Origin: an uncultured Oscillospiraceae bacterium | GTDB lineage: Bacteria; Bacillota; Clostridia; Oscillospirales; Oscillospiraceae | Assembly (NCBI GenBank): GCA_934597255.1 | Contig: CAKTQV010000004.1 | Location: 62,001-126,000 of the forward strand | Reading direction: 5' to 3' | DNA: 64,000 nt | In this document: positions 56,100 to 64,000 of the stretch, piece after piece | Layout of the letters: every line of letters begins with the position of its first letter | Position numbering within the stretch: position 1 is the stretch's first letter | Program-made: the position numbers and the translations under genes | The notes under the pieces: model-generated | Seen by the model: only the letters and a program-made list of their open reading frames with translations | Databases searched by the model: none | Told to the model about the DNA's origin: nothing

Positions 56100-57305
56100 A
56101 TGGAAGTTATAAAATTGCTGATCGTATTCGCCATCATCGTGCTGGCGCTGAAATTCAAGCTCAAGCTTTTCGCGGCCATGCTGATGGCGATCGCGGCGAG
56201 CATCCTGATGTGGAAGATACCGCTTGCGACCTGCGGCGAGCTGCTGTGGAAGGCAACGAAAAGCTGGGACAACATCACCGTGCTGCTGGTGCTGTATATC
56301 ATCACGTTCCTGCAGCGGCTGCTCGAGCGGCGGCAGCAGCTCAAGGCGGCGCAGATGGATCTCAACGGCATTTTCAACAACCGCCGCATCAACGCGACCG
56401 TCGCGCCCATCTTCATCGGCCTTCTGCCGAGCGCGGCGGCGGCCATCATCTGCGGCGACATCGTTTCCGACGCCTGCCGCGACGATCTGACGACGGACGA
56501 AAAGGCGTTCGTCACGAGCTATTTCCGCCATATCCCGGAGAGCTTTCTGCCGACCTATACCTCCGTTATCATCATGTCCAACCTCTGCGGCGTGGGCATG
56601 GGCTCCTTTGTGGCGGGCATGGTCCCGCTGGTGCTGGTGATGTACGCGCTGGGCTGGCTGTTTTATGTGCGGAAGGTGCCGAAGGAGACGGGGGAGAAGC
56701 CGAGCGTGAACAAGTGGAAGGACGCGCTCAATCTGCTCAAGCATCTGTGGACGCTCATCGCGATCATCGTGCTGATCCTGGCGTTCAACGTTCCCGTCTG
56801 GATCGCCATCCTCGCCATCACGGTCATCAGCTGGTTCGTTTACGGCTTCAAGGGAAAGGAACTGCCCGCCATCGCCAAAAGCGCGTTTGAGCCGGTCCTG
56901 ATCATCAACTCCTATCTGATCCTGGTGTTCAAGGAATTTCTGACGCACACCGGCGTGATCACGGCGCTGCCGTCGTTTTTCGCCCAGCTTCCGATCCCGT
57001 CGTTCCTGATCTTTGCGCTGATCTTCTTCTTCGGCACCATCGTGTCCGGCTCGACGGCGATCATCGCCCTGTGCACGACGATGGCCTTCGCGGCCATTCC
57101 GGGCAGCGGGATGCCGCTGATGGTGCTTCTGATGAGCTTCACCTACGCCGCCATGCAGATATCGCCGACGCATGTGTGTCTGACGGTGGTGGCGGACTAC
57201 TACCACACGACGCTGGGCGGGATCGTGAAAAAGACGATCCCCGTGATCGCCTGCTTCTGTGCGATAACCGTTTTATATTATTTGCTTTTGACTGTCCTGT
57301 TCTGA
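56100..57305 (+). CDS. DUF401 family integral membrane protein (putative permease)
   Basis: A 401-residue protein with about ten membrane segments. Conserved regions are LEIL-like LYIITFLQRLLERRQQLKAA near residue 65, RRINATVAPIFIGLLPSAAA, and ESFLPTYTSVIIMSNLCGV. Length and layout match DUF401 (PF04165), related to the gluconate/C4-dicarboxylate permease superfamily. The substrate is unknown. The ATG at 56100 follows GGGAGAAGGA. Divergent placement next to the PocR kinase/AraC regulator suggests induction by its own substrate. Confidence 0.85.
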   Translation: MEVIKLLIVFAIIVLALKFKLKLFAAMLMAIAASILMWKIPLATCGELLWKATKSWDNITVLLVLYIITFLQRLLERRQQLKAAQMDLNGIFNNRRINATVAPIFIGLLPSAAAAIICGDIVSDACRDDLTTDEKAFVTSYFRHIPESFLPTYTSVIIMSNLCGVGMGSFVAGMVPLVLVMYALGWLFYVRKVPKETGEKPSVNKWKDALNLLKHLWTLIAIIVLILAFNVPVWIAILAITVISWFVYGFKGKELPAIAKSAFEPVLIINSYLILVFKEFLTHTGVITALPSFFAQLPIPSFLIFALIFFFGTIVSGSTAIIALCTTMAFAAIPGSGMPLMVLLMSFTYAAMQISPTHVCLTVVADYYHTTLGGIVKKTIPVIACFCAITVLYYLLLTVLF

Positions 57306-57311
57306 TATAAT
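57303..57311 (+). promoter_or_regulatory. Extended -10 promoter of the MATE gene
   Basis: TGATATAAT. The TGn element is the stop codon of the DUF401 gene, and TATAAT (57306-57311) is perfect. The ATG at 57319 is 7 nt downstream. Confidence 0.55.
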
Positions 57312-57318
57312 GGCAGGC

Positions 57319-58674
57319 ATGAAAAACAGAACGCAGATACATGACATGACGCAGGGGCCGCTGCTGCGGCAGATGATCGTTTTCACGCTGCCGCTGGTGC
57401 TGGCCAACCTCCTGCAGACGCTTTATACGCTCGTCGATCTGGCCGTGGTGGGCCACTTTGCCGGCAGCGAGGCGCTGGCGGCGGTGTCCGTGAGCGGCCA
57501 GGTCACGATCTTCTTCACGCTGGTCGGCACGAACTTTGCCAGCGGCGGGCAGATCTATGTGGCGCAGCTCGTCGGCCAGAAGCGCCGGGAGGAGTTGGGC
57601 CAGGCGGTCGGGACGATCCTGAGCTTCATCCTGTTGTGCTCGCTGGCGTTTGCGGCGCTTGGGATCGGGCTGTGCCGGCCGGCGCTCGGCTGGCTCAACA
57701 CGCCGCCGGAGGCCTTTGACGCGGCGGCGGATTATATGCGCATATGCAGCGTCGGGCTGATCTTCCTGTTCGGCTACAACGCCGTGTGCGCCGTGCTGCG
57801 GGGCATGGGCGAATCCAGGGCGCCGACGTGGTTCATCGCGGTCTCGGCCGCCGTCAACGTGGCGGGCGACCTGCTGCTCGTGGCGGGGCTCGGCATGGGC
57901 GCGGCGGGCGCGGCGATCGCCACGGCGGTCAGCCAGGCGGCGGCCTTCGCGCTGTCGCTGTGGTATCTGATCCGGCGCAGCGGCGGAAGCGGCTTCGTTT
58001 TCCGGCTGTCCAGCCTGCGCATCTGCGCGGACAAGCTGCGCGTGATCGTGAAGCTGGCGCTGCCGCTGGTGCTGATGCAGGTGTCGATCCACCTGTCCAT
58101 GCTGTATATCAGCTCGTACATCAACAGCTTCGGTCTTGCGGCGGCCTCGCTGGCGGGCGTGGGCAACAAGCTCAACAGCCTGATGACGATGGTCTCAAGT
58201 GCGTTCGGCACGGCGATGGCCACCATCGTCGGCCAGAACATCGGCGCCGGGCAGTTCGGGCGCATCCGCCGCTCGCTCGGGATATCCACGGCGATCAACA
58301 TGGCGGTGTTCCTGCTGTTCGCGGCGGTGGTGCTTCTGTTCCCGCAGGCGGTTTTCGGGCTGTTCACGGACGACGCTGAGGTTTTGTCCCTCGCGCCGCA
58401 TTATCTGCGCATCGCGGTGTGGTCGTATCTGTTTTTCTCGCTGATGAGCCCGCCGAACGGCGTGATCAGCGGCGTGGGCAACACGATGCTCAATCTGGGC
58501 ATCAGCATTCTCGACGGCGTGGCCGCGCGCGTGGGGCTGAGCCTGCTGTTGGGGCGGCACTACGGCATGTGGGGCTATTTTGCCGGCTATTGTCTGGCCG
58601 GAGCGGTCTCCGTGATCCTCGGGTGGGCCTACGTCCTGTCCGGCCGATGGACGAAGCGGAAGCTGCTTCAGTAA
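57319..58674 (+). CDS. MATE family efflux transporter
   Basis: A 451-residue, 12-segment transporter of the MATE/NorM-DinF superfamily. The N-terminus LLRQMIVFTLPLVLANLLQTLYTLVDLAVVG, the internal duplication (SLRICADKLRVIVKLALPLVLMQ starts repeat 2) and FASGGQIYVAQLVGQKRREE are typical. It exports drugs or metabolites against Na+ or H+. An ATG at 57310 is three codons upstream but overlaps the -10 box, so 57319 is preferred. No ribosome site is present, so the mRNA may be leaderless; coupling to the upstream stop is the alternative. Confidence 0.9.
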   Translation: MKNRTQIHDMTQGPLLRQMIVFTLPLVLANLLQTLYTLVDLAVVGHFAGSEALAAVSVSGQVTIFFTLVGTNFASGGQIYVAQLVGQKRREELGQAVGTILSFILLCSLAFAALGIGLCRPALGWLNTPPEAFDAAADYMRICSVGLIFLFGYNAVCAVLRGMGESRAPTWFIAVSAAVNVAGDLLLVAGLGMGAAGAAIATAVSQAAAFALSLWYLIRRSGGSGFVFRLSSLRICADKLRVIVKLALPLVLMQVSIHLSMLYISSYINSFGLAAASLAGVGNKLNSLMTMVSSAFGTAMATIVGQNIGAGQFGRIRRSLGISTAINMAVFLLFAAVVLLFPQAVFGLFTDDAEVLSLAPHYLRIAVWSYLFFSLMSPPNGVISGVGNTMLNLGISILDGVAARVGLSLLLGRHYGMWGYFAGYCLAGAVSVILGWAYVLSGRWTKRKLLQ

Positions 58675-58713
58675 GCGCGGGAGCGGAAGAGTCTGTTATT
58701 TTTCAGATTATGC

Positions 58714-58742
58714 TTGACGGATGAAAAAACCGGGGTTATAAT
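58714..58742 (+). promoter_or_regulatory. Promoter of the T-box controlled operon
   Basis: TTGACG (58714-58719), 17 nt, TATAAT (58737-58742). Confidence 0.8.
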
Positions 58743-58748
58743 GACGCA

Positions 58749-59041
58749 AAATTGAATCGGAAAACCGTTGATGAAGAGTAAGTAGCCGGTCTATGGATGG
58801 CACAGAGAGTCGCAGCAGCTGAGATTGCGATGCAGACAGGACCGTGTGAATGGACTTCGGAGGGCAATCGGAAGGCAGCGCTGCTGCCCTATGTGCGACG
58901 GAGAGGGGCACTCCGTGAACAAGGCCGCCGTATGACTGTACGGACTGAGTGGGCGCATGGATTTGCGTCAAGCCGGGTGGTACCGCAGGATCATTTCTTC
59001 CTGTCCCAGCAATCTGCTGGGGCAGGATTTTGTTTTTTCGG
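58749..59041 (+). ncRNA. T-box leader, predicted tryptophan-specific
   Basis: Hallmarks in order: start TTGATGAAGAGTAAGTAG, AGAGAGTCGC of Stem I, specifier loop GAA-TGG-ACT with the specifier codon UGG at 58851-58853, and the invariant T-box GGGTGGTACCGC at 58975-58986. The terminator is TCCTGTCCCAGCA / TGCTGGGGCAGGA (58999-59011 with 59015-59027), then TTTTGTTTTTT. Uncharged tRNA-Trp would bind and stabilise the antiterminator. It controls the ABC importer 59175-62073, like the Trp T-box systems known for trpXYZ-type importers. Confidence 0.92.
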
Positions 59042-59052
59042 AGGAAACGACG

Positions 59053-59118
59053 ATGTTTATTTTATCGAAGCGATGGCGGCGCGCGCTGCCGGAACGATGG
59101 ACTGGATCAGACGAATGA
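59053..59118 (+). CDS. Small Trp-containing ORF (21 aa) between T-box and importer
   Basis: ATG at 59053 with a strong GGAGG site 9 nt upstream, stop TGA at 59116-59118. Of 21 residues two are Trp (TGG at 59074-59076 and 59098-59100), with the core KRWRRALPERW. No terminator lies between it and the binding-protein gene. It may be a translated leader or an accident; I rate it possible. Confidence 0.4.
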   Translation: MFILSKRWRRALPERWTGSDE

Positions 59119-59174
59119 AGCAAGTGAAGAAATTAATTTGAATCAATGCGGAAAAGAAAAGGAGTATAGATACC

Positions 59175-60287
59175 ATGAAGAAAATTCTTGCCATGCTGCT
59201 GGCCGTGTGCCTTGTGCTTGCGCTGTGCGCCTGCGGAAGCGGGACGCAGACCGAAACGAACGCGGAAACAAAGACGGAAACCAAAACGGAAACGGCGGCC
59301 GAAACCGGGACGGAGACGCCCGACGCGCAGCCGGAGGGCACGGTCTACACCGTCGGCATCTGCAACTATGTGGACGACGCGTCGCTCAACCAGATCGTGG
59401 ACAACATCCGCACCCGCCTCGCGGAGATCGGCGAGGAGCGCGGCGTCACGTTCGTCGTGGAATATGACAACTGCAACGCCGACGCCACGGTGCTTGAGCA
59501 GATCATCGCCAACTTCCTGGTCGATCAGGTCGATCTGATGGTCGGCGTGGCGACGCCGGTGGCCATGTCCATGCAGGCGGCGACGGCGGACGACCCCATC
59601 CCGGTCGTGTTCTCGGCGGTGTCCGATCCGGTGGGTGTGGGCCTTGTGGACTCGCTGGAGGCGCCGGGCGCGAATCTGACGGGAACGTCGGACTATCTGG
59701 ACACGGCGGCCATCATGAAGCTCATCTTCGCCGCGCAGCCGGACGCGCAGCTTATCGGCCTTCTGCACGATGTGGGGCAGGACTCCTCCACGGCGGCCAT
59801 CGCCGCGGCGAAGGAATATCTGGACGCGCAGGGCGTGGCCTATAAGGAATATACCGGCACGACCGTGGACGAGGTCATGCTCGCGGCCGACGCCATGATC
59901 GCCGACGGCGTGGACGCCGCCTTTACGCCGACGGACAACACGATCATGACGGCGGAGCTGTCCATCTATGAAAAGCTGGCCGAGGCCGGCATCGCCCATT
60001 ATACCGGCGCCGATTCCTTCGCCCTCAACGGGGCCTTCCTGGGCTACGGCGTGGATTACGCCAATCTCGGCGTGGAGACGGCGAACATGATCGCCGGCAT
60101 CCTGCTTGACGGCGGCGACCCTGCTCAGACGCCGGTGATGACGTTCGACAACGGCACGGCCACCGTCAACACCGAGACCTGCCAGACGCTGGGCTTTGAT
60201 TTTGACGCGATCGAGGCGCTGTTCGCGCCGCTGTGCACGAAGGTGCAGACCATCACCACGGCGGAGAGCTTCGGCGATCTGGACTGA
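59175..60287 (+). CDS. ABC importer substrate-binding lipoprotein (PF04392 type, predicted tryptophan)
   Basis: A 370-residue lipoprotein. Lipobox ALCAC at the end of the signal sequence (Cys20), a Thr/Glu-rich linker to about residue 55, and the ABC_sub_bind domain (YTVGICNYVDDASLNQIVDN onward; PVVFSAVSDPVGVGLVDS is typical). Trp specificity is inferred from the UGG T-box upstream and from the streptococcal TrpX relatives. The paralogue at 33008-34057 has the same layout. It has an AAGGAG site, and a stem-loop follows its stop. Confidence 0.92.
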   Translation: MKKILAMLLAVCLVLALCACGSGTQTETNAETKTETKTETAAETGTETPDAQPEGTVYTVGICNYVDDASLNQIVDNIRTRLAEIGEERGVTFVVEYDNCNADATVLEQIIANFLVDQVDLMVGVATPVAMSMQAATADDPIPVVFSAVSDPVGVGLVDSLEAPGANLTGTSDYLDTAAIMKLIFAAQPDAQLIGLLHDVGQDSSTAAIAAAKEYLDAQGVAYKEYTGTTVDEVMLAADAMIADGVDAAFTPTDNTIMTAELSIYEKLAEAGIAHYTGADSFALNGAFLGYGVDYANLGVETANMIAGILLDGGDPAQTPVMTFDNGTATVNTETCQTLGFDFDAIEALFAPLCTKVQTITTAESFGDLD

Positions 60288-60301
60288 GCTTTGAAAGGAT
60301 A

Positions 60302-60330
60302 CCGCGCCGGGGGCCATGCTTCCGGCGCGG
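60302..60330 (+). other. Intercistronic stem-loop after the binding-protein gene
   Basis: Perfect 9-bp stem CCGCGCCGG / CCGGCGCGG (60302-60310 with 60322-60330) without a T run. Same position as in the paralogous operon and in pst. Confidence 0.6.
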
Positions 60331-60348
60331 CGTGAGGAGGAAGCGGAC

Positions 60349-61284
60349 ATGACATTGACATCCATTCTCAGCCTGGGCCAGACGGCGCTGGAGCTGGGAC
60401 TCATCTGCTCGCTGACGGTGCTGGCGCTGTTTCTGAGCTATTCCATGCTCAACGTGTGCGACCTGTCAACGGACGGCTGCTTCACGCTGGGCGCGGCGGT
60501 GGGCGCGGTGGTGGCCATCGCCGGGCATCCCTATCTCGCCATCCCGGCGGCCATGGCGGCGGGCGTGCTTTCGGGCTTTATCACGGCGCTGCTGCAAACG
60601 CGCATGGGGGTGGACAGCCTGCTGGCCGGCATCATCGTGAACACGGGGCTGTATTCCATCAACATCGCCATCATGGGCAACTCCTCGCTTCTGAACATGA
60701 ACAAGACCGAAACGGTGTTCACGAAAATGAAGGCGCTGCTGGAGGGGAGCTTTCTGGCCGGGCAGTACAAGCTTGTCGTGGCTCTCGCGGCGGCGGCGCT
60801 GACGGTTTTGTTCCTGGCGCTGTTTCTGCGCACGCGGCTGGGCCTTGCCATCCGGGCCACGGGCAACAACCCGGACATGGTGCGCTCGTCGTCCATCAAC
60901 CCGGTCTTCACGACCACGGTGGGCCTGTGCGTGGCGAACGCGTTCACGGCGCTTTCCGGCTGTCTGCTGGCGCAGTCGCAGAAATCGGTCAACATCGACA
61001 TCGGCACCGGCATGGTGACGATCGCACTGGCGTCGCTGCTGATCGGCGGCAGCTTCCTCGGCCGCGGAAGCATCGCCAAACGCGCCGTCGGCGTGGTGCT
61101 GGGGTCGTTCCTGTTCCGGCTCGTGTATACCGTGGCGCTGCGGTTCAATATGCCGGCGTCCATGCTCAAGCTCGTTTCCTCCGTCATCGTGGTCATCGCC
61201 ATTTCCGGGCCGTACCTGAAAAAGCGCTGGCCGGAATTTCACCGCCGGCTGGAGGGCCGCGCGGCGCAGAAGGGAGGACGCTGA
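60349..61284 (+). CDS. ABC importer permease (predicted tryptophan system)
   Basis: A 311-residue permease with 8-9 membrane segments. LSYSMLNVCDLSTDGCFTLGAA near residue 30 and the loop AIRATGNNPDMVRSSSIN match the permease at 31927-32913, which has FRLLDVADLSVDGSFATGGA and IRATGSNPAMSRAQGIN. The ATG at 60349 follows GAGGAGG; an upstream frame start at 60316 lies in the stem-loop. It is 3 nt from the ATPase gene. Confidence 0.92.
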   Translation: MTLTSILSLGQTALELGLICSLTVLALFLSYSMLNVCDLSTDGCFTLGAAVGAVVAIAGHPYLAIPAAMAAGVLSGFITALLQTRMGVDSLLAGIIVNTGLYSINIAIMGNSSLLNMNKTETVFTKMKALLEGSFLAGQYKLVVALAAAALTVLFLALFLRTRLGLAIRATGNNPDMVRSSSINPVFTTTVGLCVANAFTALSGCLLAQSQKSVNIDIGTGMVTIALASLLIGGSFLGRGSIAKRAVGVVLGSFLFRLVYTVALRFNMPASMLKLVSSVIVVIAISGPYLKKRWPEFHRRLEGRAAQKGGR

Positions 61285-61287
61285 GCC

Positions 61288-62073
61288 ATGCTGACGCTTT
61301 CGCATATTTCCAAGACCTTCAACCCCGGCACGCCGGACGAGAAAAAAGCGATCAGCGACCTGTCGCTGCATCTGGAGCGGGGCGACTTCGTCACCATCAT
61401 CGGCGCCAACGGCGCGGGAAAATCCACGCTTTTCAACGCCATCGCCGGCAGCTTCCTCACGGACAGCGGACGCATCGTCCTCGACGGGCAGGACATAAGC
61501 TTCCAGCCGGAGTATAAGCGCGCGCGGCAGATTGGGCGGCTGTTTCAGGACCCCATGCGCGGCAGCGCGCCGGGCATGACGATCGAGGAGAATCTGGCGC
61601 TGGCGGCCGGAGGCGGCGGCTGGCTGTCCCGCGTCCGGCGTGAGGAGCGGGACAAATTCCGGGAGCGGCTGGCGCTGCTCGGCATGGGGCTGGAGGATCG
61701 GATGAAGCAGCCGGTGGGGCTGCTGTCCGGCGGCCAGCGCCAGGCGCTGACGCTTCTGATGGCGACCATGGTGCCGCCGAAGCTGCTTCTGCTCGACGAG
61801 CACACGGCGGCGCTCGACCCCGGAACGGCGGAAAAGGTGATCGCGCTGACCCGCCGGATCGTGGCCGACGACAAGCTGACCTGTCTGATGATAACGCACA
61901 ACATGCAGTCGGCGCTGGAGCTGGGGAACCGGACGCTCATGATGGACTCCGGCCGCATCGTGCTGGACATCGCCGGACGCGAGCGCGAGGGGCTGACGGT
62001 GGACGATCTGCTCCGTAAATTCAAAAGCGGCGTGGGCCGGGCGCTCGACAACGACCGGATGCTGCTGTCGTAA
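61288..62073 (+). CDS. ABC importer ATP-binding protein (predicted tryptophan system)
   Basis: A 261-residue ATPase. Walker A GANGAGKST, signature LSGGQRQAL, Walker B LLLLDEHTAALDP. It is a close paralogue of the ATPase at 31140: both open with LxISKTFNPGTxxEKKAxxDL. It completes the T-box operon, and a terminator follows. Confidence 0.94.
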   Translation: MLTLSHISKTFNPGTPDEKKAISDLSLHLERGDFVTIIGANGAGKSTLFNAIAGSFLTDSGRIVLDGQDISFQPEYKRARQIGRLFQDPMRGSAPGMTIEENLALAAGGGGWLSRVRREERDKFRERLALLGMGLEDRMKQPVGLLSGGQRQALTLLMATMVPPKLLLLDEHTAALDPGTAEKVIALTRRIVADDKLTCLMITHNMQSALELGNRTLMMDSGRIVLDIAGREREGLTVDDLLRKFKSGVGRALDNDRMLLS

Positions 62074-62090
62074 AAAACCGCATGACGGAC

Positions 62091-62127
62091 AAAAGTCCCT
62101 CCGCTTCGGAAAGCGGAGGGGCTTTTG
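62091..62127 (+). terminator. Terminator of the tryptophan importer operon
   Basis: CCCTCCGCTT / AAGCGGAGGG (62097-62106 with 62111-62120) followed by GCTTTTG. Confidence 0.8.
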
Positions 62128-62190
62128 CGCGCGGGGAAGGGGCGCGGCTGCGCTGTTTGTTCCGATTTTGCGCCGTTTGTTCTGGCTGTA

Positions 62191-62218
62191 TTGAAAAATG
62201 ACAAAAGCATGATACAAT
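62191..62218 (+). promoter_or_regulatory. Promoter of the second secreted esterase
   Basis: TTGAAA (62191-62196), 16 nt, TACAAT (62213-62218). Confidence 0.65.
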
Positions 62219-62262
62219 GAAAATGCAGAATTGTATATTATTACAGTCAGGAGGAAACGGAT

Positions 62263-64000
62263 ATGAAGAAAATTTTGGCGCTGGCTCTGACGCTGTGCAT
62301 GACGCTTGGCCTCGGAACGGCGGCTCTGGCCGCCTCCGGCGAGCCGAGCGGCGAGGGCTCCGGCGAAGCGGCGGGCGCGGCTCTCGAGCTGACGGACCCG
62401 GCGTGGGAGCTTTCGGCGGACGGGAGCTATTACCAGCTCACGAACGTGGTCTACTGCACGAACGTTGTCAATCCGACCTATCAGTATATGAACATCTATG
62501 TCCCCGCGGCGTATCTCACCGGCGGCGAGGTGAACGGCTACACGGCCGAAACCGCGCCGGTCGTGCTGGAGAACAACTGCATGGGCTGGAACAGCTCCAC
62601 GCCCGGCCGCGCGAACAGCGGCTATCTCGGCGAGGGCTTCGTGTTCGTGAGCGTGGGCGCGCGCAGCCGCAACGCGGAAAACGGCACGGGAAAAATGCCC
62701 GCGCCCGTCGTCGATCAGAAGGCGGCCGTGCGCTATCTGCGTCTCAACGACGCGGTCATTCCCGGCGATAAGGATAAGATCGTCTCGCTCGGCAGCTCCG
62801 GCGGCGGACAGATGAGCTCCATCCTCGGCGCGACGGGCAACATGGACGAGTATTATCCCTATCTTTACGAGATCGGTGCGGCGGGCATCGAGAAGACCGG
62901 CGAGGGCTATGTGTCCACGATCGACGACGATATCTTCGCCAGCATGTGCTTCTGCCCCATCGTCGATCTGGACAACGCCGATCTGGCCTATGCCTGGATG
63001 CGCTATGACGCGGGCGAGACGGGCGCCGCGACGATGTTCAGCGGCGAGATCGCCTTCTCCGAATTCCAGCTCGCGCTGCAGAACGATCTGGCCGAGGCCT
63101 TCTGCACCTATATCAACTCCCTTGGTCTGGTCAACGAAAAGGGCGAGAGCCTGTCCTTCGACCTGCGCGCCGACGGAACGCCCGACCCCCGCAGCGGCTC
63201 TTACTATGACCAGATCCTCGCCAACATCTCCGACGCGCTCAACGCGTGGCTCGCGGCGGGCGATCTGTCCGTCTCCGGCGAGATGTTCGACAGCGCGGCG
63301 GCCTATATCGCGTCGCTGGACGATTCCGCCGACTGGCTCGTGAAAAACGCGGACGGCAGCTATTCCGTCACGGATCTGGCCGGCTTCCTCAACGGGACGG
63401 GGCTGGCCCGCAACAAGGATATCCCCGGCTTCGACACCTTCTTCGCCACCGAGGAGGGCAATGGCTTCGGCACGGCGGATGAGGACGGCGTGCATTTCTC
63501 CGCCTCCGTCGCGGCGGTGCTGGCGGCGAACTACGACCGCTACGCCAAGCTGGACGGCTTTGCCGATCAGGATGTGGACGAATACATCGAGCAGGCCAAC
63601 CGCGCCGATATCCGGGAGCAGGCCTATCTCATGAACGCCACGCACATCATGCTCGGCGCGGCGAACGGCACGGAGGAATCCGATATCGCCCGTCACTGGC
63701 GCACGAGAAACGGCACGGCGGACGAGCACACGAGCTTCTCTGTTGCGTATAATCTCTGCCTGTCCGCGCTGGCGGCCGGGGCGGAGGACGTTGATTACGG
63801 CCTTGTGTGGAACATGGCGCACGGCGCGAACGAGGGCACGAGCACCGGCACCTTCGAGGAATGGGTCCACGCCATCTGCGCGCAGGACGCCTCCGCCGAG
63901 CCGACGGACGAGCCCAGCGGCGAAGCGGCGGCGGAGCTGTCCGCGGGCGGCTGGCCTCTGTCCGGCGCGGGCGATACGTCCATGGAGGCGTACAAGAGCT
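62263..64000 (+). CDS. Secreted alpha/beta-hydrolase (tannase/esterase-like), C-terminally cut by the window
   Basis: An open frame of 579 codons running off the end. Signal peptide at residues 1-24 (MKKILALALTLCMTLGLGTA, cleavage near ALA) and a Ser/Gly/Glu-rich linker. A hydrolase domain follows with YQYMNIYVPAAYL, the nucleophile elbow GSSGGGQMSS (near residue 180), and a possible catalytic His in WNMAHGANEG. It resembles bacterial secreted esterases of the tannase/feruloyl esterase sort; substrate unproven. The last residues (GDTSMEAYKS) look like the start of the C-terminal module of the esterase at 27560-29590. AGGAGG precedes the ATG. Confidence 0.8.
   Translation, partial: MKKILALALTLCMTLGLGTAALAASGEPSGEGSGEAAGAALELTDPAWELSADGSYYQLTNVVYCTNVVNPTYQYMNIYVPAAYLTGGEVNGYTAETAPVVLENNCMGWNSSTPGRANSGYLGEGFVFVSVGARSRNAENGTGKMPAPVVDQKAAVRYLRLNDAVIPGDKDKIVSLGSSGGGQMSSILGATGNMDEYYPYLYEIGAAGIEKTGEGYVSTIDDDIFASMCFCPIVDLDNADLAYAWMRYDAGETGAATMFSGEIAFSEFQLALQNDLAEAFCTYINSLGLVNEKGESLSFDLRADGTPDPRSGSYYDQILANISDALNAWLAAGDLSVSGEMFDSAAAYIASLDDSADWLVKNADGSYSVTDLAGFLNGTGLARNKDIPGFDTFFATEEGNGFGTADEDGVHFSASVAAVLAANYDRYAKLDGFADQDVDEYIEQANRADIREQAYLMNATHIMLGAANGTEESDIARHWRTRNGTADEHTSFSVAYNLCLSALAAGAEDVDYGLVWNMAHGANEGTSTGTFEEWVHAICAQDASAEPTDEPSGEAAAELSAGGWPLSGAGDTSMEAYKS

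Noticed and set aside
60466..63870. A 1134-codon open frame on the minus strand
   Set aside because: It lies opposite the permease, ATPase and esterase genes and crosses their terminator and promoter. Its composition (Arg/His/Gln/Val-rich) is that of an antisense frame in GC-rich codon-biased DNA.

Overview
This is GC-rich chromosomal DNA from an anaerobic, spore-forming member of the Clostridia. A high-GC Oscillospiraceae-like gut bacterium is the best guess. The signs are spoVT, AddAB-type recombination, a pst-pho operon in Firmicutes order, a Trp T-box, CtfAB-type CoA-transferase, ECF and PF04392-type ABC transporters, and strong AGGAGG ribosome sites. The organism call is inference; no marker such as rRNA is present.

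Layout. 1-4707 (-): addB and the start of addA (DNA end repair). 4824-7411 (+): two tandem CNNM/CorC-type membrane proteins. 7500-17857 (+): an accessory stretch of small regulators, an acetyltransferase with a frameshift, a methyltransferase, a phosphotransferase, a TetR regulator with candidate operators, a Cys-rich KTR protein, a CPBP protease, and an ABC exporter whose ATPase domain has lost its Walker A lysine through Q-loop. 17984-18523: spoVT. 18566-24722: a lipid kinase, then a catabolic module (sodium:solute symporter, CoA-transferase A/B, 3-hydroxyacyl-CoA dehydrogenase, cyclase-type hydrolase) divergent from a MerR regulator. 25568-30986: an SH3-like surface protein, a repeat-bearing spacer, a secreted esterase and a DUF6179/DUF6323 pair. 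31140-34354 (-): an ABC importer behind an aromatic-rich leader peptide and attenuator. 34443-40887 (-): pstSCAB-phoU-phoB-phoR behind a candidate Pho box. 41013-46348: DegV, DUF1836, HAD phosphatase, CoaX with an ECF S component, and a MalY-type lyase. 46409-52760: oppBCDF plus an unknown gene, divergent from oppA. 52826-58674: two small membrane proteins, a PocR-type sensor kinase with AraC-type regulator facing a DUF401 permease, and a MATE exporter. 58714-62073 (+): a paralogue of the ABC importer behind a Trp-specific T-box. 62263 to the end: a second secreted esterase, cut by the window.

The most interesting point is the pair of PF04392-type ABC importers. They have the same three-gene order but different RNA sensors. 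One has a leader peptide with 7 Phe and 4 Tyr in 42 residues, followed by competing hairpins and an intrinsic terminator (34094-34282). The other has a T-box with a UGG specifier (58749-59041). Together they suggest dedicated Phe/Tyr and Trp uptake systems. Further observations are four genes with a -10 box 6-9 nt from the ATG and no ribosome site (candidate leaderless mRNAs), SBP-permease intercistronic hairpins in three transporter operons, and two damaged genes.
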